NCBI RefSeq assembly: GCF_964204645.1 | Contig: NC_134032.1 | Span: forward strand, 9,294,275 to 9,358,274 | Direction of reading: 5' to 3' | Origin: Tubulanus polymorphus | Taxonomy: Eukaryota; Nemertea; Palaeonemertea; Tubulaniformes; Tubulanidae | DNA length: 64,000 nt | Shown here: piece after piece, positions 46,001 through 58,689 of the stretch | Position numbering within the stretch: position 1 is the first letter of the stretch | Layout of the letters: each line of letters begins with the position of its first letter | Notes under the pieces: generated by a model | Seen by the model: the letters and a program-made list of their open reading frames with translations, nothing else | Databases searched by the model: none | What the model was told of the DNA's origin: nothing | Program-made: the position numbers and the translations under genes

Positions 46001-47129
46001 TGCCTGTGGGATATACAGACAACATATTAATTCCTGTAATGCATATAACCCGGAACAAATTCTGAACCTTTCGCAACTTATAATTACTTTTATAGGAAGT
46101 GTTTCAATTTTCGTTTGATCCAAAATATTCAATTTACGTTCTTCTCCACTATATTTTCAGGGCATCAATTACGGTTTACAGCAGGTGAGGCTGATATCCA
46201 CCAATGACGTCACGCGAACGAAACTGAACGATTGGCTAGAATTCACCACCCCTAAAGACGCAGACGAATCGGACAAGCGCCCCCTGGCGATCATTTATAA
46301 ATGGCTACGCGCCAGGCCTAAAGACGTGTGGAAGTACGAGGAATTATATCTGGACCGCGGTTTCGACGTATTGACCACAGGTATAGCCGTCAAGGAACTA
46401 TTTCACCGCCCGGCCGTGCTTCAACGTAACGATGCGGTCATCAGAACCATCAACTCACCCTTGTTGAAAGACCGCCCGATCCTGGTTCACTCGTTCTCCG
46501 TCGGCGGTTATGTGGTCACCGAACTGCGCGTCAGGGCCCGAGAAGACCCCGAAATGGCGGCCAACTTCAGTCCGCGTCTGATGGCCCACATCTACGACAG
46601 TTTCATCGACTACAACGGCGCGTACTACGGACTTTCGCGCACTATTTTCGGACACACAAAAGCGGCCTCGATGCTGGAAGCGTCGTTGAACGTACTGGAC
46701 AAAATTGTGGGCAAGAATCCGAAATCGATGGCGTACGCTTTTAAAAAGACGACCGAGGTATTTCATTCGGATCCGCACCGTGCTCCGGCGCTTTTGTACT
46801 TCTCGGGCGCCGACTTGCTGGGCGCGCCCAAATGGAGCGAAATCGCGGCCCATGATTGGGGTAAATTGGGTATGACTGTGCACACTAAAGGTTGGCAGGA
46901 CTCGGCTCACGTCGGGCACCTGCGCAAACACCGCGAAGAATACGTGCACACGCTGGACCGGTTCTTGGCCGTGTTGCCGCAGTCCGACCAGCTGAAGATC
47001 AGAAAATCTCCCGCCGACGAGATTCTGCGCGATTCCGTCGACGCTGAACACAAGCGTGCGCACGGATCGGTGACGTCGTCGCCGTCTGCGCAGCCGGCGC
47101 GCGTCGCTGCTTTACAGGAGTCGGGTTAA
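43078..47129 (+). CDS. DUF829 / TMEM53-like alpha/beta-hydrolase, copy 1, 333 aa
   Basis: Exon 1 (43078-43110) encodes MHGLTKSLLHK; exon 2 (46161-47129) continues GINYGLQQVRLISTNDV in phase 0 to a TAA stop. The body matches the DUF829/TMEM53 family: RPLAIIYKWL opens the fold, DVLTTGIA follows, and VHSFSVGGY carries the nucleophile-elbow serine in an S-x-G-G context. A likely acid lies in FSGADLLGAPKWSE and the likely His in DSAHVGHLRKHREEY. TMEM53 in vertebrates is a nuclear-envelope protein; enzymatic substrate is unknown. No clear membrane span is seen. The short basic first exon could be a leader or anchor. The coding exon is GC-richer than its surroundings, unlike the 3.05-kb AT-rich intron. 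It is paired with a paralogue about 3.2 kb downstream. Confidence 0.85.
43511..43547 (-). ncRNA. Hammerhead-ribozyme-like core
   Basis: On the minus strand CTGATGA (43,547-43,541), one extra T, a perfect 7-bp stem II GGCTGTT/AACAGCC closed by AGTC, and GAAACGTTG follow in the hammerhead order. The extra base between CTGATGA and stem II departs from the minimal core, and I did not find a convincing stem III partner with a cleavage triplet. It may be a relic of a Penelope-like or retrozyme-type element in the DUF829 gene intron. Confidence 0.45.
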
Positions 47130-49585
47130 AGCCCTCGATATACTTCGCGCGATAGCAAGGCCGCGCGGGGACCGGTCGCCGTGACAAAGATTGAAATCGA
47201 AATTTTCGTTTACAAAATTTTTACCAGGGTAGTCCTAGGCGTTTTCTAAGATATTTATTAGCGTTAAAAAATCTTTAAACTGGTTTAATCAAAACATGGA
47301 TTAGAGATTGTTATTTGTTTTACTGGCTATAGAACCTTCAACCGAATGGGCATTCAGGTTCGCTAGGCTAAGTAAGTTTTAAATCCACGTTTTCATTGCT
47401 ATACATATCAGACTAGTGTGTAGCAATGCTGTTATCTATATATTTGAATTCTAGTTATCAAAAAATAGATTCAATAGACTCAAACCGTAGGAAAAAGAGT
47501 ATATATTTACGTTACCATTATCATCACAGAAACAGAAAATATGAACACTAACATGATTACGATTACGACTACAATCTTTGAGCGACCGCGACCCCTGGCA
47601 TGCTATCGCTGAACCCCTGTCAGAAATTACGTTGTGGCAATGTAAAATGTCCGCGCGACATTGACGCGGAACTAGGTCAAGGTCAAGGTCACCCTCAGGT
47701 GAATGACGTACTGTCACTGGTGTAAGTACAGTACTGAAGCCGCCTTGACCTATTCCTAAAATTAAAACCCGCTTTCAGATTTTTAAGCCAAACCAGGCGT
47801 TTATATGTTTATTAGTACCGTACATGTATTACATATTGAGTATATTTTCCGATAAATAGAGATCAGATATTGTTTATATATACATATATTTTAAGTCAAC
47901 GAAGCATCCGGTTATATTACGAGTTCTTGGTGTGAATCTATTTTCCGCCCCTTCAGCAAAACTCCACGCGGGAAGTCTGCCAGTCGAATTGGATGAAACC
48001 ACGAGGGGTCCCAGCTCCACAGTGTTCTCGGCGGTTGAAATTCGACCGACTGAACCCACGACTCGAGAATAGATTCTGTCCGACAAACGGGTCTTAGTGC
48101 TTAAATGAATTTTCGAGTTGTAAACTCTGACGCTTCATCCGATAACTGTGGAAATGGGTCGAGTATTTCATATGAATATGGTTCAATGAAGTATCCGTTA
48201 CATATGCGTACTGTGTAATGACTAGAACGGATACATTACAGAATAATGAAATGTTATATACCCGAAAGATTTATCAATCCACCATTTTGAATTTGTTTTT
48301 TTTGGGCGGGGGGGGGCATGGAGGTGTCACTGTCCTTCAACTATCATTAAATCAAGCCAATTTTGAGAATCAGTCTTACTTATTCTGTTGGGGATGAAAT
48401 AGAAACAAGTATATACATTACGTACTAAATTGGCAAAAATAGCGAAAATCAAGTACTAGCAAAGTTTCCATTACATGTTTTTAGATGATTTTTGAAATGG
48501 CTCAGCTATTGTCATGTAAACTGTATTTACAAAACCGGCTCTTCTAGCGTACCGGCAACTATTTAGACTTATGACTTTTTCGAATGTTATGTATGAATAT
48601 ATATATATATATATATTTAGATATTTTTTTTGTAAAACTACGGTCAGGGAAAAAAACCGTCTAGATGTGGGGGGGAATTGAAAGCCTTGCTACTTCAGCA
48701 GCCACAATGTCATACACTTTACATTGAATGCTGCCCCATAAAAATTCAAGAATATGGAGAACACTGAAATATATGATTAATAGATATATCAATAATCTAG
48801 AAGCCGAGTTAATTTCGTTATTGGTTTAGAAAATAAGACGGGTTGATCAACGATTCAGCTTTAACTGTTGTGAAATCCTGGACCCGTTCCATTGTGGTTA
48901 TTGGTGTTTAAATTTGTAGCTCATTTCCAAATTCAACTCAAAATCGTGCGTAATGTGGAACTGGATCCTGAGTTGCATATTCAGTCATCTACCCGCCGAG
49001 GTGTATATTGCTAAGGTCCGTTTTCTTTCGAAAAGTTCGTATATATGTATTTTCCGGTGACGTTTAAAATTGTAATGTTATTCAACCTACAGCCATACTT
49101 AATATGTGCGTGTATTTGTGTATTTTCCATCCAATAAAAATGGACCTTTTGTTGTTATATTCAAATTCCTGATTAGTTTTTCGTAATTTTCGTCCTCTGG
49201 TCAAGTCCATACATCTCCCCAGAGAGGCCCTATCTCGTGATACCATCGGGTTCGAATCGTTATGAAAAGGCACGCGGTGGCGTAGTACGATTGTGATCCG
49301 TTAGATGGCAGAATGGTGTGCGAGCTGTGAAACGACGGCTTAGATACGTGCCGAAAAGACAGTGATCTATACAACCATGGACTCCAAGATAAATTTAAAG
49401 TCCACGAAACTACATTTCCTTCAGTTGTTAAACAACGCCAGGAGACAATGCATTTCGGTATCAACTACCGAGTCTATTTACCATCTCAGGCTGGAATTTT
49501 GCCTGTCTGGACTTTGTCTTGACTTAACGCGCGTACCAATTTTACCCGGGGTCCGAACTAAACTATACCGATCGAGACACGACAT
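47130..49585. other. Intergenic between DUF829 paralogues, no gene recognised
   Basis: AT-rich. Contains a (TA)n run at 48,596-48,617, a G-rich run at 48,304-48,316 and assorted short frames without family resemblance. Confidence 0.5.
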
Positions 49586-49587
49586 TA

Positions 49588-49756
49588 CAGTTAAAGTCAT
49601 TTATAATGCAGCCGTTGGGACTAAAAATGGCTATATAACGAATTTGGTGCTATAACGAACGACATTTTCATTGAGTTTGAGTTGGATTAGGCAAATCGTT
49701 TCTATGAAAAATGTTAGCGCAGTAGCAAAGGATGGCGTTACAACGAGCTTTGACTG
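49588..49756. mobile_element. mariner-like 169-bp MITE with TA target duplication
   Basis: CAGTTAAAGTC at the left and GAGCTTTGACTG at the right are terminal inverted repeats next to TA (49,586-49,587 and 49,757-49,758). Inner words TATAACGAA and GCGTTACAACGAG resemble those of a diverged copy in the EPG5 intron at about 3,590-3,780. Confidence 0.65.
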
Positions 49757-50315
49757 TACATTATGAAAATACCCAACGTGTATGTTTTTTATGCCCAACA
49801 AGTAAAGTGTGTCAATAAGCTGAAGTGGATGATGAGTGATGACTTGCGCATATCATTGTGCCGAGAGCGCAAACTCTTCAAAATTGAATTGAATCAGGCG
49901 TGCACATGCGAATAATCGAAATCCAGATCAGTTGTCATGTAAATAGATATCTAGTGGTTAGTCAAACTGGGAACCAGAATCCATAATTTCTTCGAAGTAG
50001 TGCCATCGTATATACCGTGAAGGCCGCCGCGCGAATTGTAGTGAGGAGACGAACGCCGCACATCTGTCGAGATTTTCAAAAACAAGACGCGCACAGCAGT
50101 CGCCATAGCGCACTAAGAATCAATAATGTAAATTACCCGTACGCAGCTCCGGCGTGCTGTAGTATACACTAAACAGCATTGGCTGCGACACAGACAGAGC
50201 ACTGAGAGCATCGCTGCGCAGTGTGACAGACTATCAAACGGGTCTATATACATTCTACCAGACGAAATCGCAGAAATTGACCGGCGCTATATTGCTACCA
50301 CCCCGACCGGCTAAC

Positions 50316-52433
50316 ATGAGGGGGTTGGTCAGATTATCGTTCAAGAATCTCCTAAGATCGGCGCATCAACAAAAACAGGTACATTTTTACAATTTTCTTC
50401 TGACACTCTATGCCGCGAATATTCCCTCTTACTCAGAGGGGTGAATAGCATACAGTTTGCTTTGTCGAGTTCTACGGCTTTGTTAATGAACGTGCGGCCG
50501 GCGTAAATTTATGCGGATTGTTTTATTTCCGGCGTCTGACTCGCATCTGGGCGTCGGCGCAGCCGGTTCGAAACGGGAGGAAAATGGAAAAGCCAGCGCA
50601 GTGCCTGGAGCTGAGAAAAATACTTCCTGGAACCGCAAGAGCAGTGTTGTTACGTCTGGCATCAAATGGCGGGGCTAGCGGATACTCGAGAATGACGTAC
50701 GATTTTCTAATCAGCGAATGAGAATTCCGTAATCTGCGCTATGAGACGTGCACTGCCACAACTAACTAGCAAACTCTCCTCTGGCAGTTTTTTTTTTCCG
50801 CAAACAAATCAATCTATTTCAAACTAATCCTTTCGACCAGTGAATAATTACGGTTACCAGACGACCAATCAATCATTAGACTAACCAGAATATCTTCCAT
50901 CTCGGTGATTTAAACAGACGCGCCAAATACCCATACACAATCCGGATTTTCCGGTATTCGTCGGAAATTGCAATTGCAAATCAATTCAATGGAAATCTGC
51001 AGTGCCACCTGGTGGGTGATTTTCGGAAATAACTTAGGTCGTCACAAAAACTTACGTCGTCACAAAAAATACGTCGTCGTAAAAACTTATGTCGTTGCAA
51101 ATGCATTAAAGTATTACGTCGCTGTAGAAATATAAATTCTTATGTTAGGACGCTATTACGTTGCATAAAAACATATGTCGGTGCAGCGCTCATATTCTTT
51201 TTTCATTTATCGCGTTCCATACATGACTGCATTCCATTGACAAGATCGTCCGAAACTCAGGCTACACATTCCTAAAACCTGCCGTCAATTCTCCATGATG
51301 ATATTAGGTGCACATGTTCTTGCATGCAAGATGAGTGTCCCAATTCTGAGAGCAGATTACTTTAAAATTTCACAATCTTTGGAAAATGAACTTATCTGAC
51401 TCAGTCAGATCTAACAAAAACAAAGGCGACAGGCTCGATCATGCGACGACTTAAACGCTTAAGGTCATGCGGTCTGAAAACTGATTAATCTTTTTTTCAC
51501 TTTCAGGGTACACTAAGTCATCACAATCTGCTCATACAATCAATCAGAGCTTTCTCCGTGAATGACGTCACTTCGACAAGGATCAACGATTGGTTAGTAC
51601 TGAAAGAAGCTAAAAACGTCGAACCGAGTGAACGACACAAACGCCCCCTGGCAATAATCTATAAATGGCTACGTGCCAGACCTAAAGATGTCTGGAAGTA
51701 CGAGGAATTGTACTTAGATCGCGGCTTTGACGTGTTGACCACGGGTATAGCTATCAAAGAACTGCTCTATCGACCTTCGGTCATCAAGAGGACGGACGAC
51801 ATTATAGAGGCCGTGAACCGACCGTCGCTTAGCAGCCGCAAAATCCTTATTCATTCGCTGTCGATTGGCGGTTATTTGGTTGGCGAATTACGCTATCGTC
51901 TGCTCGGTAACCCTACGCGCGCGGCAGAAGTCGGCGAGCGTATCATTGCGCATGTCAGCGATAGTTTCATCGACTATAAAGGCGGTTATTACGGACTGTC
52001 GCGGACCGTTTTCGGTCAGTCGAAGGCGGCCCTGGTGATGGAGGCGGCGTTGAACGCGGCTGACGAATATCTCGGCAAATATCCGAATTCGTTCGTGTAC
52101 GCTTTCAAGGAAATCACCGAAGTTCTCCACAAAGATCCCATACGCGCGCCTTCTCTGTTGTACTTCTCGAATGCTGATTTGCTGGGCGCGCCGAAATGGA
52201 GCGAAGAAGTGGCCCGCGATTGGGGCAAATTGGGCATGACGGTGCACACGAAAGGTTGGCAGGACTCGCAGCACGTCGGGCACCTGCGCAAACATCGCGA
52301 AGAGTATATCCACACTTTGGACCGGTTCCTGGCAGATATAGGGGTTCTGCCGCGTCAATTCGAGGACGGAGGAATACTCGCGGGGGATGCGGTTGCTACG
52401 ATACCGGAGAAAATTAAATCGCGCGCAGTTTAA
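50316..52433 (+). CDS. DUF829 / TMEM53-like alpha/beta-hydrolase, copy 2, 329 aa
   Basis: Exon 1 (50316-50378) encodes MRGLVRLSFKNLLRSAHQQK; exon 2 (51507-52433) continues with GTLSHHNLLIQSIRAFSVND, an Arg/Ser/Leu-rich, acid-free leader that looks like a mitochondrial targeting sequence (inference). From there it parallels copy 1: RPLAIIYKWLRARPKDVWKY is identical, the serine elbow is IHSLSIGGY, and the acid and His regions are FSNADLLGAPKWSE and DSQHVGHLRKHREEY. Both copies have one intron at the same relative place, phase 0. They diverge in the leader, in the segment after the elbow (RYRLLGNPTR versus RVRAREDPEM) and at the C terminus. A candidate polyadenylation signal AATAAA lies at 53,013-53,018. 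Confidence 0.86.
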
Positions 52434-54290
52434 CAATTATTTTCATTAAGATATTCGAATTTGATTGTATTCATTCCGAATTCGACGACCGCGGCAAATA
52501 TATTATACCTAGGCTCATTTGGGGGATAGTCATGTATGTATGCAACGATCTCTGATTGGACAATATCTGAGACTATTTGAAGCGAACCAACCAATGAGGA
52601 CAACACTTCGAAAACGTTCGAAGCGGCGAGTTACTTCCGGTTCACTATATAGCTATATTATAGGAAAAAAACATTTGACATTCTGTAACGCTCTGATTGG
52701 TCAATATATTAGGGATGTTCGGCAAAAACCACAATCAGAAGTGGAAAATTTATAAATTGGTGGGCATTTGAATGCATTTCTCCGAAAACGTATATATAAT
52801 TTCGTAAGATCTGTGTAAGCTTTCACATATCTGTATATGATACCTTCTTCATGATCTGTCTATTATTATACATCGGGGCCCGCGGTTTCATAAAAACTGT
52901 TTAACTTCAAGAACTAAGAAAAGATTTCTATATCTGGCGACGTTACTGTATATGCTTCAAACCCGATTGAGTTTAACTTCTTGTGAAAGCGTGGGCCCTC
53001 GTGAATTGTGATAATAAAATCTAAGTACTATCAAAACTACCGGATTGAGTTATATATGAATATTTTGTGCGCAGGCGTGCGATCGAGGGCACTCCACAGT
53101 TTCCTTCCTTGTCCGCGAGAAACAACGAGATAACTATTTAGCTTCTAGTTGCTTCCTAGTTGAAATGTATATGAGATTCCTACCGTAATTTTCACTGGTG
53201 GCATTTTTTTCGGATGGCATTTTTCCTACATTCAAGCAGCACTTATGATTTAGATTTTGTACATCAGTCGCATTACATATCATTTTGAATGCGACTGTTT
53301 TGTCACACTGATGTCAACAACCCATTGGTTAGATTCCAGTAAACATGATTAGCCTATAATTGACATTACTCGGGAATATAATATTGCTAATGAAGTTAAT
53401 GTAATATACACGGCTATATAGTATAATACACGTGACATACCACTTGCAACGCCGAACAATCCTCGCGACTAAACTACGGGTAATTTTATTCGTGTCCTAC
53501 AAAACTTCCATAAAAGCTGTTCTCGCGTAAATCCATCAATTGATAGACCTAACCCCTATGACATCATAAAATTACGGTGATTTCATGTTTCCGGGAGAAT
53601 TTCGGCATCAATTCACTTTGAGGTAATTCAACGATGTTGTGTACGGCCGATCTTTACGGGAGGGTCCCTCTAAATCAAATATCACTCCCAGTCCAGTGCC
53701 GAAGATTTTTGAAAAATATTGTAATTATTCGCTGTAAAGGGGCACTTTCTTTTTGAAAAAAGGGCAGACCTTAAATATGTAGTGCCCGCTGAATACATCA
53801 TTTGAGAATGGATTACTTTACTTTTCATTTTCCATAATGGAATAAGAAGATTGTGTCCAAATTTCGAAAAAAACTACCGAAATCTTTTGACACTGATTTT
53901 TTGAAAGATTTTAGGGCGTTCATTCGCTATCCCCGAACCTCCCAACCCCCAACCCCCTCGACACGGATTTGACTCCCCCTGAGCAAATTGATGATGTCAT
54001 TTTTGGACGAAATTTTGGACGAAGCTATACGCATGGGTGTGTCAGGTCCCAATAGATAAGGTTTGATTGAGCCTAACAATAGATTACCATGAAATTCTGT
54101 ATCGAATCACCGCAATGTGAAATGGTTATGTTAATATTGGGAAATGTTTGCTTAACTACATCTGTCGCCAAGCGACAAATCATTTCTCTAGGCAGACAGT
54201 TATTTCAGTTTCTACCCGGAGATGAATTTGATCATTTAATTTTTACTATAAATATAACAATTGAAGAAATAAAAAATACAAAATATACGT
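52434..54290. other. 3' flank of DUF829 copy 2 and intergenic DNA, no gene recognised
   Basis: Holds the AATAAA at 53,013 and one CCTATGACATCATAAAATTACGG unit of the CRE-like minisatellite family near 53,558. Remaining frames are unsupported. Confidence 0.5.
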
Positions 54291-54295
54291 AGACT

Positions 54296-56325
54296 GCGTT
54301 CACACGACAACTAGTTAGACCCAGGGGCTCGTATCAGCAGAGTTGTAGGTAATATTAAAACGATAATTTGTTAATCTTAGTCTATAGTATATATAAAATA
54401 ACTTATTAACTTGATTATTTTATATACACTATAGACATAGGATTAACGGATTATCGTCTTTACATTACCTACAACTCTGATATGAGCCCCTGTGAGTTAG
54501 ACTGGCCTAAATGGGTCCGTACCTGGTTGGGCCAAAATTTCGACCGGACCAAATTATGGTGAGCGTTCCATACGGCGTTTTGACACGCATTGATAAAATC
54601 GCTTGTCACCGGGCCCACAAGATGTCACCATCTACTAAACTGGGCCTGGGTTGAAGTCTTGCTTCCAGATTCCAAGTACAGCAAGACATTCTTCATTTGA
54701 CCAATTCGATCCTCTGTCAGATTAAGACATTTTTGCGAATTCGATTTTATTCTATCACGCTGAAACAAGTGTCGTTTTAACACGATTTAAAACACGGAAG
54801 TAAAATGGATGATGATCGCGACATACGAATATACGAATATTTGTTACGCTCCAAACATTTCCATGGTATAGGGATGAAAAAACAGTAATTATTACATTAA
54901 CGGTAATAAAAGCATTTAAAACTTAAACTGGACTCTCACCCTACCGCAGAGGTCGCGAAATCTACCGCAGGTATTCAGAATTACGATTTCTGGACCTGGT
55001 AACAGTTTCTGTCCACACATTGATTTAGACCGGTCCAAAATTTGGACCGGACCCGGTTCGCTCTTTTAGACCGTGTCAAATAAGACCGGACGGTCTAAAA
55101 ACTAGGCCGATCTAGTTTGGGACGGTATTTTTGCCCGTGTGAACGCTTGGTCCGGTCTAAATTGGACCGGACCACTGAATTTAGACCGGTCATTCGTCGT
55201 TGGCAGAAGTTTAACTGAACGAAACCGCTCTTAATTCGGGGCCATTTTTGTACACGATTCAACGAATTTCTTGTTTATTCACCGTTGAAAAACCCACCGT
55301 GCCTGCCGAGAATTTAGGACAAGTAAATCGAAAAACAGTAAAACAGATTTCACAAATATACATTTAAGCGTGGAGTATCATACATTCAGCATATAGACGT
55401 CAAAAGGTAATCGATCGAGAGACAAGCAAACCAGAGAGACCCGTCGAAGAAGGAACACCAAAGAGCGACAGCCTGTGCGCATACAAGCTTCTAAGGCATC
55501 CAGTTTCTGGAATATTGCTCAGTATCACAGCTATACCCATTGAGGGGGTGTGGGGGCCTTACGATAGAAAATTATGAAATTTGACTGCCTCCACATTTGA
55601 CAATGATTACTCCGAGGACTGACTGATTACGTCATGTATGTATCTCCCATAATGTACAAGCTGACGTATTAAGGCTTCTACGCTGTATTCATATTTGAAT
55701 GAAAAATTCTAAAACAAAGACTACCGGTATATAAATATGTATATTTCGACGTGACTGCCGGTAAATATTGAGTTTATTCTGCAGCTGTATAAATAGGCCT
55801 CATCTACAGTTAATGATACTTGATATTATATACGCAAACAATAAATGAAAACATTATCAATAAAATGAACCACTGGTAAAACAAAAATTTTATAAAAGTT
55901 TCGATTCACCTTTGGAAAGCTGCGTCAATATAATCGATTTTTTCTCCGAATAAGGATTTCTCTCTACTTACCCGTCGTCGTCTGAGGTCGGTCGGATCTT
56001 GACGCTCGATGCCCCTTAGCCGGACGTTTCAACTATAGATCTTCTGGCCTTGATAAGATAAAAACCCAACGGTATCGTTTCAACTGCTATGGAAATGTCC
56101 TAGAATTTCAGATCGATCTGTCCAGGTATGATAAACTGGAGTCATCAACATTTTACACATGGACTCGTAAAACTGTGGGATAGAATTGTGGGGTAAATAG
56201 TCATGGCAACATCTTCCGGGGCGGCAGTGATAACTATAGCTCTGATTTGACCCGTTCTAAATTTGACACAGGTACGGGCCCATTTAGACCGGTCTAACTA
56301 GAGTGATGGCGTGAATGCACCTTAT
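54296..56325. mobile_element. ~2-kb TIR element with ACTAGTTAGACC termini, interrupted by a MITE
   Basis: The left end, GCGTTCACACGACAACTAGT then TAGAC, resumes after an insertion as TGGCCTAAATGGGTCCGTACC. The right end reads on the opposite strand GCATTCACGCCATCACTCTA, then GTTAGACCGGTCTAAATGGG and CCCGTACC. TATACG flanks both sides (54,284-54,289 and 56,325-56,330), a possible target duplication. Inner palindromes GGTCCAAAATTTGGACC and GGTCTAAATTGGACCGGACC lie at 55,030-55,200. No transposase was recognised, so it is likely non-autonomous. A related degenerate patch is at 59,860-59,990. Confidence 0.65.
54321..54494. mobile_element. 174-bp hAT-like MITE nested in a TIR, 8-bp target duplication
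   Basis: The arms CAGGGGCTCGTATCAGCAGA and GTTGTAGGTAAT are mirrored on the right (ATTACCTACAACTCTGATAT, GAGCCCCTG), so the element is almost one long hairpin. AGTTAGAC occurs immediately on both sides (54,313-54,320 and 54,495-54,502). CAGGGG ends with an 8-bp duplication are the hAT signature. Removing the insert and one AGTTAGAC restores the continuous terminal repeat of the surrounding element. Confidence 0.85.
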
Positions 56326-56330
56326 ACGAT

Positions 56331-57510
56331 GACTAGAGGACTGGTGACCCGCATTTAAGGCTTTAGCGAATTGTCAAATGTTTAATGCTCTATTCGCTAA
56401 CAATATCCTATCACGCGGGACAATCATGACTACTAACACATCGACATATATAGACCCGAGATGTGTTAGTCTGGCTGGTTTCAATGAGCCGGAACCGAAA
56501 TTACCAATTTTAGACTTCGATTCTAACAGAAAATTCTGTAAATGCGACCGCCGATCACATAACTATATCCGTCCCTCGATTTCCGATTTCAAAATTAAAC
56601 CACCTGTTTCACACCCTGGCAGGTGTGGTCGGTTGGTAAGGGACACCAAATCATAACAAATCTAACGAAACCTACCGATGAATATCCAATCATTCTCCGA
56701 TGTTGTTTAGCCTACGTATCGTCGAAGCATCATTTCCAAAACAATATCAAGGCGACCATTTCTAAGGCGACTCGATCGTAGACGATTCAAGATGGTGCAG
56801 ACCTAGCAAACCGTACATTCTTGATCGACGAAATGAGAACGAATTGTTTTTTCTTTTTTACAGTAGTCAGTTTTTATTAACAAAATGCATCGTACATAAA
56901 CATCAGCACAAATAAAGCAAAGAATATTTCATTCAATTAATCAATTATTAATTCAATCATTAATAAATAGCCAATAATATTCAATATTTGATACAGGCTT
57001 CGCTACATACACATATATCAGATAATCATATTATAACAATATATTTCTATCGTTTTTTTCATAGTTAATATATTTTTTGTTGATATGACAATAGAAGAGG
57101 TCGAGTGAAGGAGGCTATATCTGTTAACGCAGGCGAGGAAAGGTAGGATTTATACATCTGGGCTGCCACGGGGAAATAAGGTACTGACCTATATAATCCT
57201 CGGACTGGGAACACGCCTTTTAATACACCGAGCAGGATTTTTGCAGTTAAATGCGAAGCCAAAGCCACAACTATTTATTCCCGGGTAAATCCAGTTCCGC
57301 ACAGCTTTTTGTTGCTGGCTCCTATCTCTAGAAACAAATAAACTGGCCCTGCCAAATGCAACAACTCACAACGGATGAATTGGGTCCGAGAGTTACACCG
57401 GCGCAATTGCGGAACTGGATCCAGTCGAACTAAGCTTGCACAATTGTGCAACTGGGTCCGGTCAAATTCAGCTCTCACAACTCCGGAACTGAGTACGAAG
57501 AAGAATTCAC
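56331..57510. other. Intergenic, one dispersed repeat, no gene
   Basis: The ~95-bp CGATTTCCGATTTCAAAAT repeat shared with 28,440-28,560 lies at 56,565-56,660. The rest is AT-rich without a supported gene. Confidence 0.5.
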
Positions 57511-57514
57511 CCCT

Positions 57515-57795
57515 TTCAGTGTATCTACACTGCAGTGCGATGTATTACTCGGTGGTGGACTTCGTTAGTACACCGCGTCGCATGTGTATCCATGTAATTA
57601 CCGGTAGGTTTTACCTATTGAAAGATGGCTGCACTTCGATAAACATAGTGAAATATTAGTAACTAACAATACACCGCACCGCAGTGTAGACGTACTGTAG
57701 TGGTGTGCCCATTTAAACAACACACAGTGGTGGAACTTTCAAATCATCTCTCCAGCACTTTCGGGCATTAATTAGTCAGCACTGAAAGGGTTAAC
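57515..57795. mobile_element. piggyBac-like MITE, second copy
   Basis: CCCCTTTCAGTGTATCTACA at the left and CACTGAAAGGG next to TTAA at the right match the 12,788-13,033 family, including TACACCGCACCGCAGTGTAG inside. The left TTAA is not preserved. A partial third copy (right half) lies at 60,280-60,410. Confidence 0.65.
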
Positions 57796-58689
57796 CCAAA
57801 ACTGCGGGAGTGGGTACGCAAGTTCATTAACTAAAGCGTGCCAAGTTCACGTTGATTGCAGATCGATTTGACTAAGCGCCCTTAAGTCATTATAAAGCCG
57901 CCATCTAGCGGCAACTAGCTATTACAAGGATCTCGAAGCTCACATTTTTTCATTTTTTTTTAAGCCAAACATTTCTCGCCAAGCCACGCAGCTCTGCTAG
58001 GATACATCAAAAGTGATTTTTACATATATGAAAAAAAAACTAATAACATTTCGTATCACAAAGAATAAACACAAATTTTTACATAACAAACAAGTTTTCC
58101 TCAAGTTTAAGTACCCTCAAATAACGCAAACAAATATCCATCCTAATGATAATATTTGATATTAATGATAATAAATTACATTTTGCTATATAGTTTTTTC
58201 AAAACAACTAAAAATCGAGATCAAAATATTCTGATATTTCTTCGATAATAAAAAAGATTAATATCGACACTGATAATAATCATATTATTAAATAATAGTC
58301 ATATGATAATGATGTTATAGTTTTATGAAAATGACAAATGGCTTTTTGAGAGAGAGAGAGAGACTGAGAGGGTAGGTCAAAAGTAAACAAATTCACGAGA
58401 GACTTTTTCTTATTCAGACCTGGTTAGAGATTAACTTTGTTTAATACATATATATATATATTCAGTATGACTTCGAGCGCAAGGACCCGGTTCCAGAGTA
58501 GTTTCCAGAATCTTAATCATTTCACGTACATAGGTTTTTTCGTTAAACCTGACGCGGTAAGATTGTATGTAACTCACAATTGTGCAATTGGCACGGTCGT
58601 AAGTAAAGGCAGAATTGTATGTTATCAATCTGGTTTAGGGATATGGATTCCGGATTACACAGGCCACTTTTTATCAGGTTCACAGAAGA

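Noticed and set aside
46455-47063. 202-codon minus-strand frame opposite DUF829 copy 1 (and a similar one at 51,888-52,436)
   Set aside because: Antisense shadow of GC-rich coding exons; the plus-strand reading has family motifs and splice sites.
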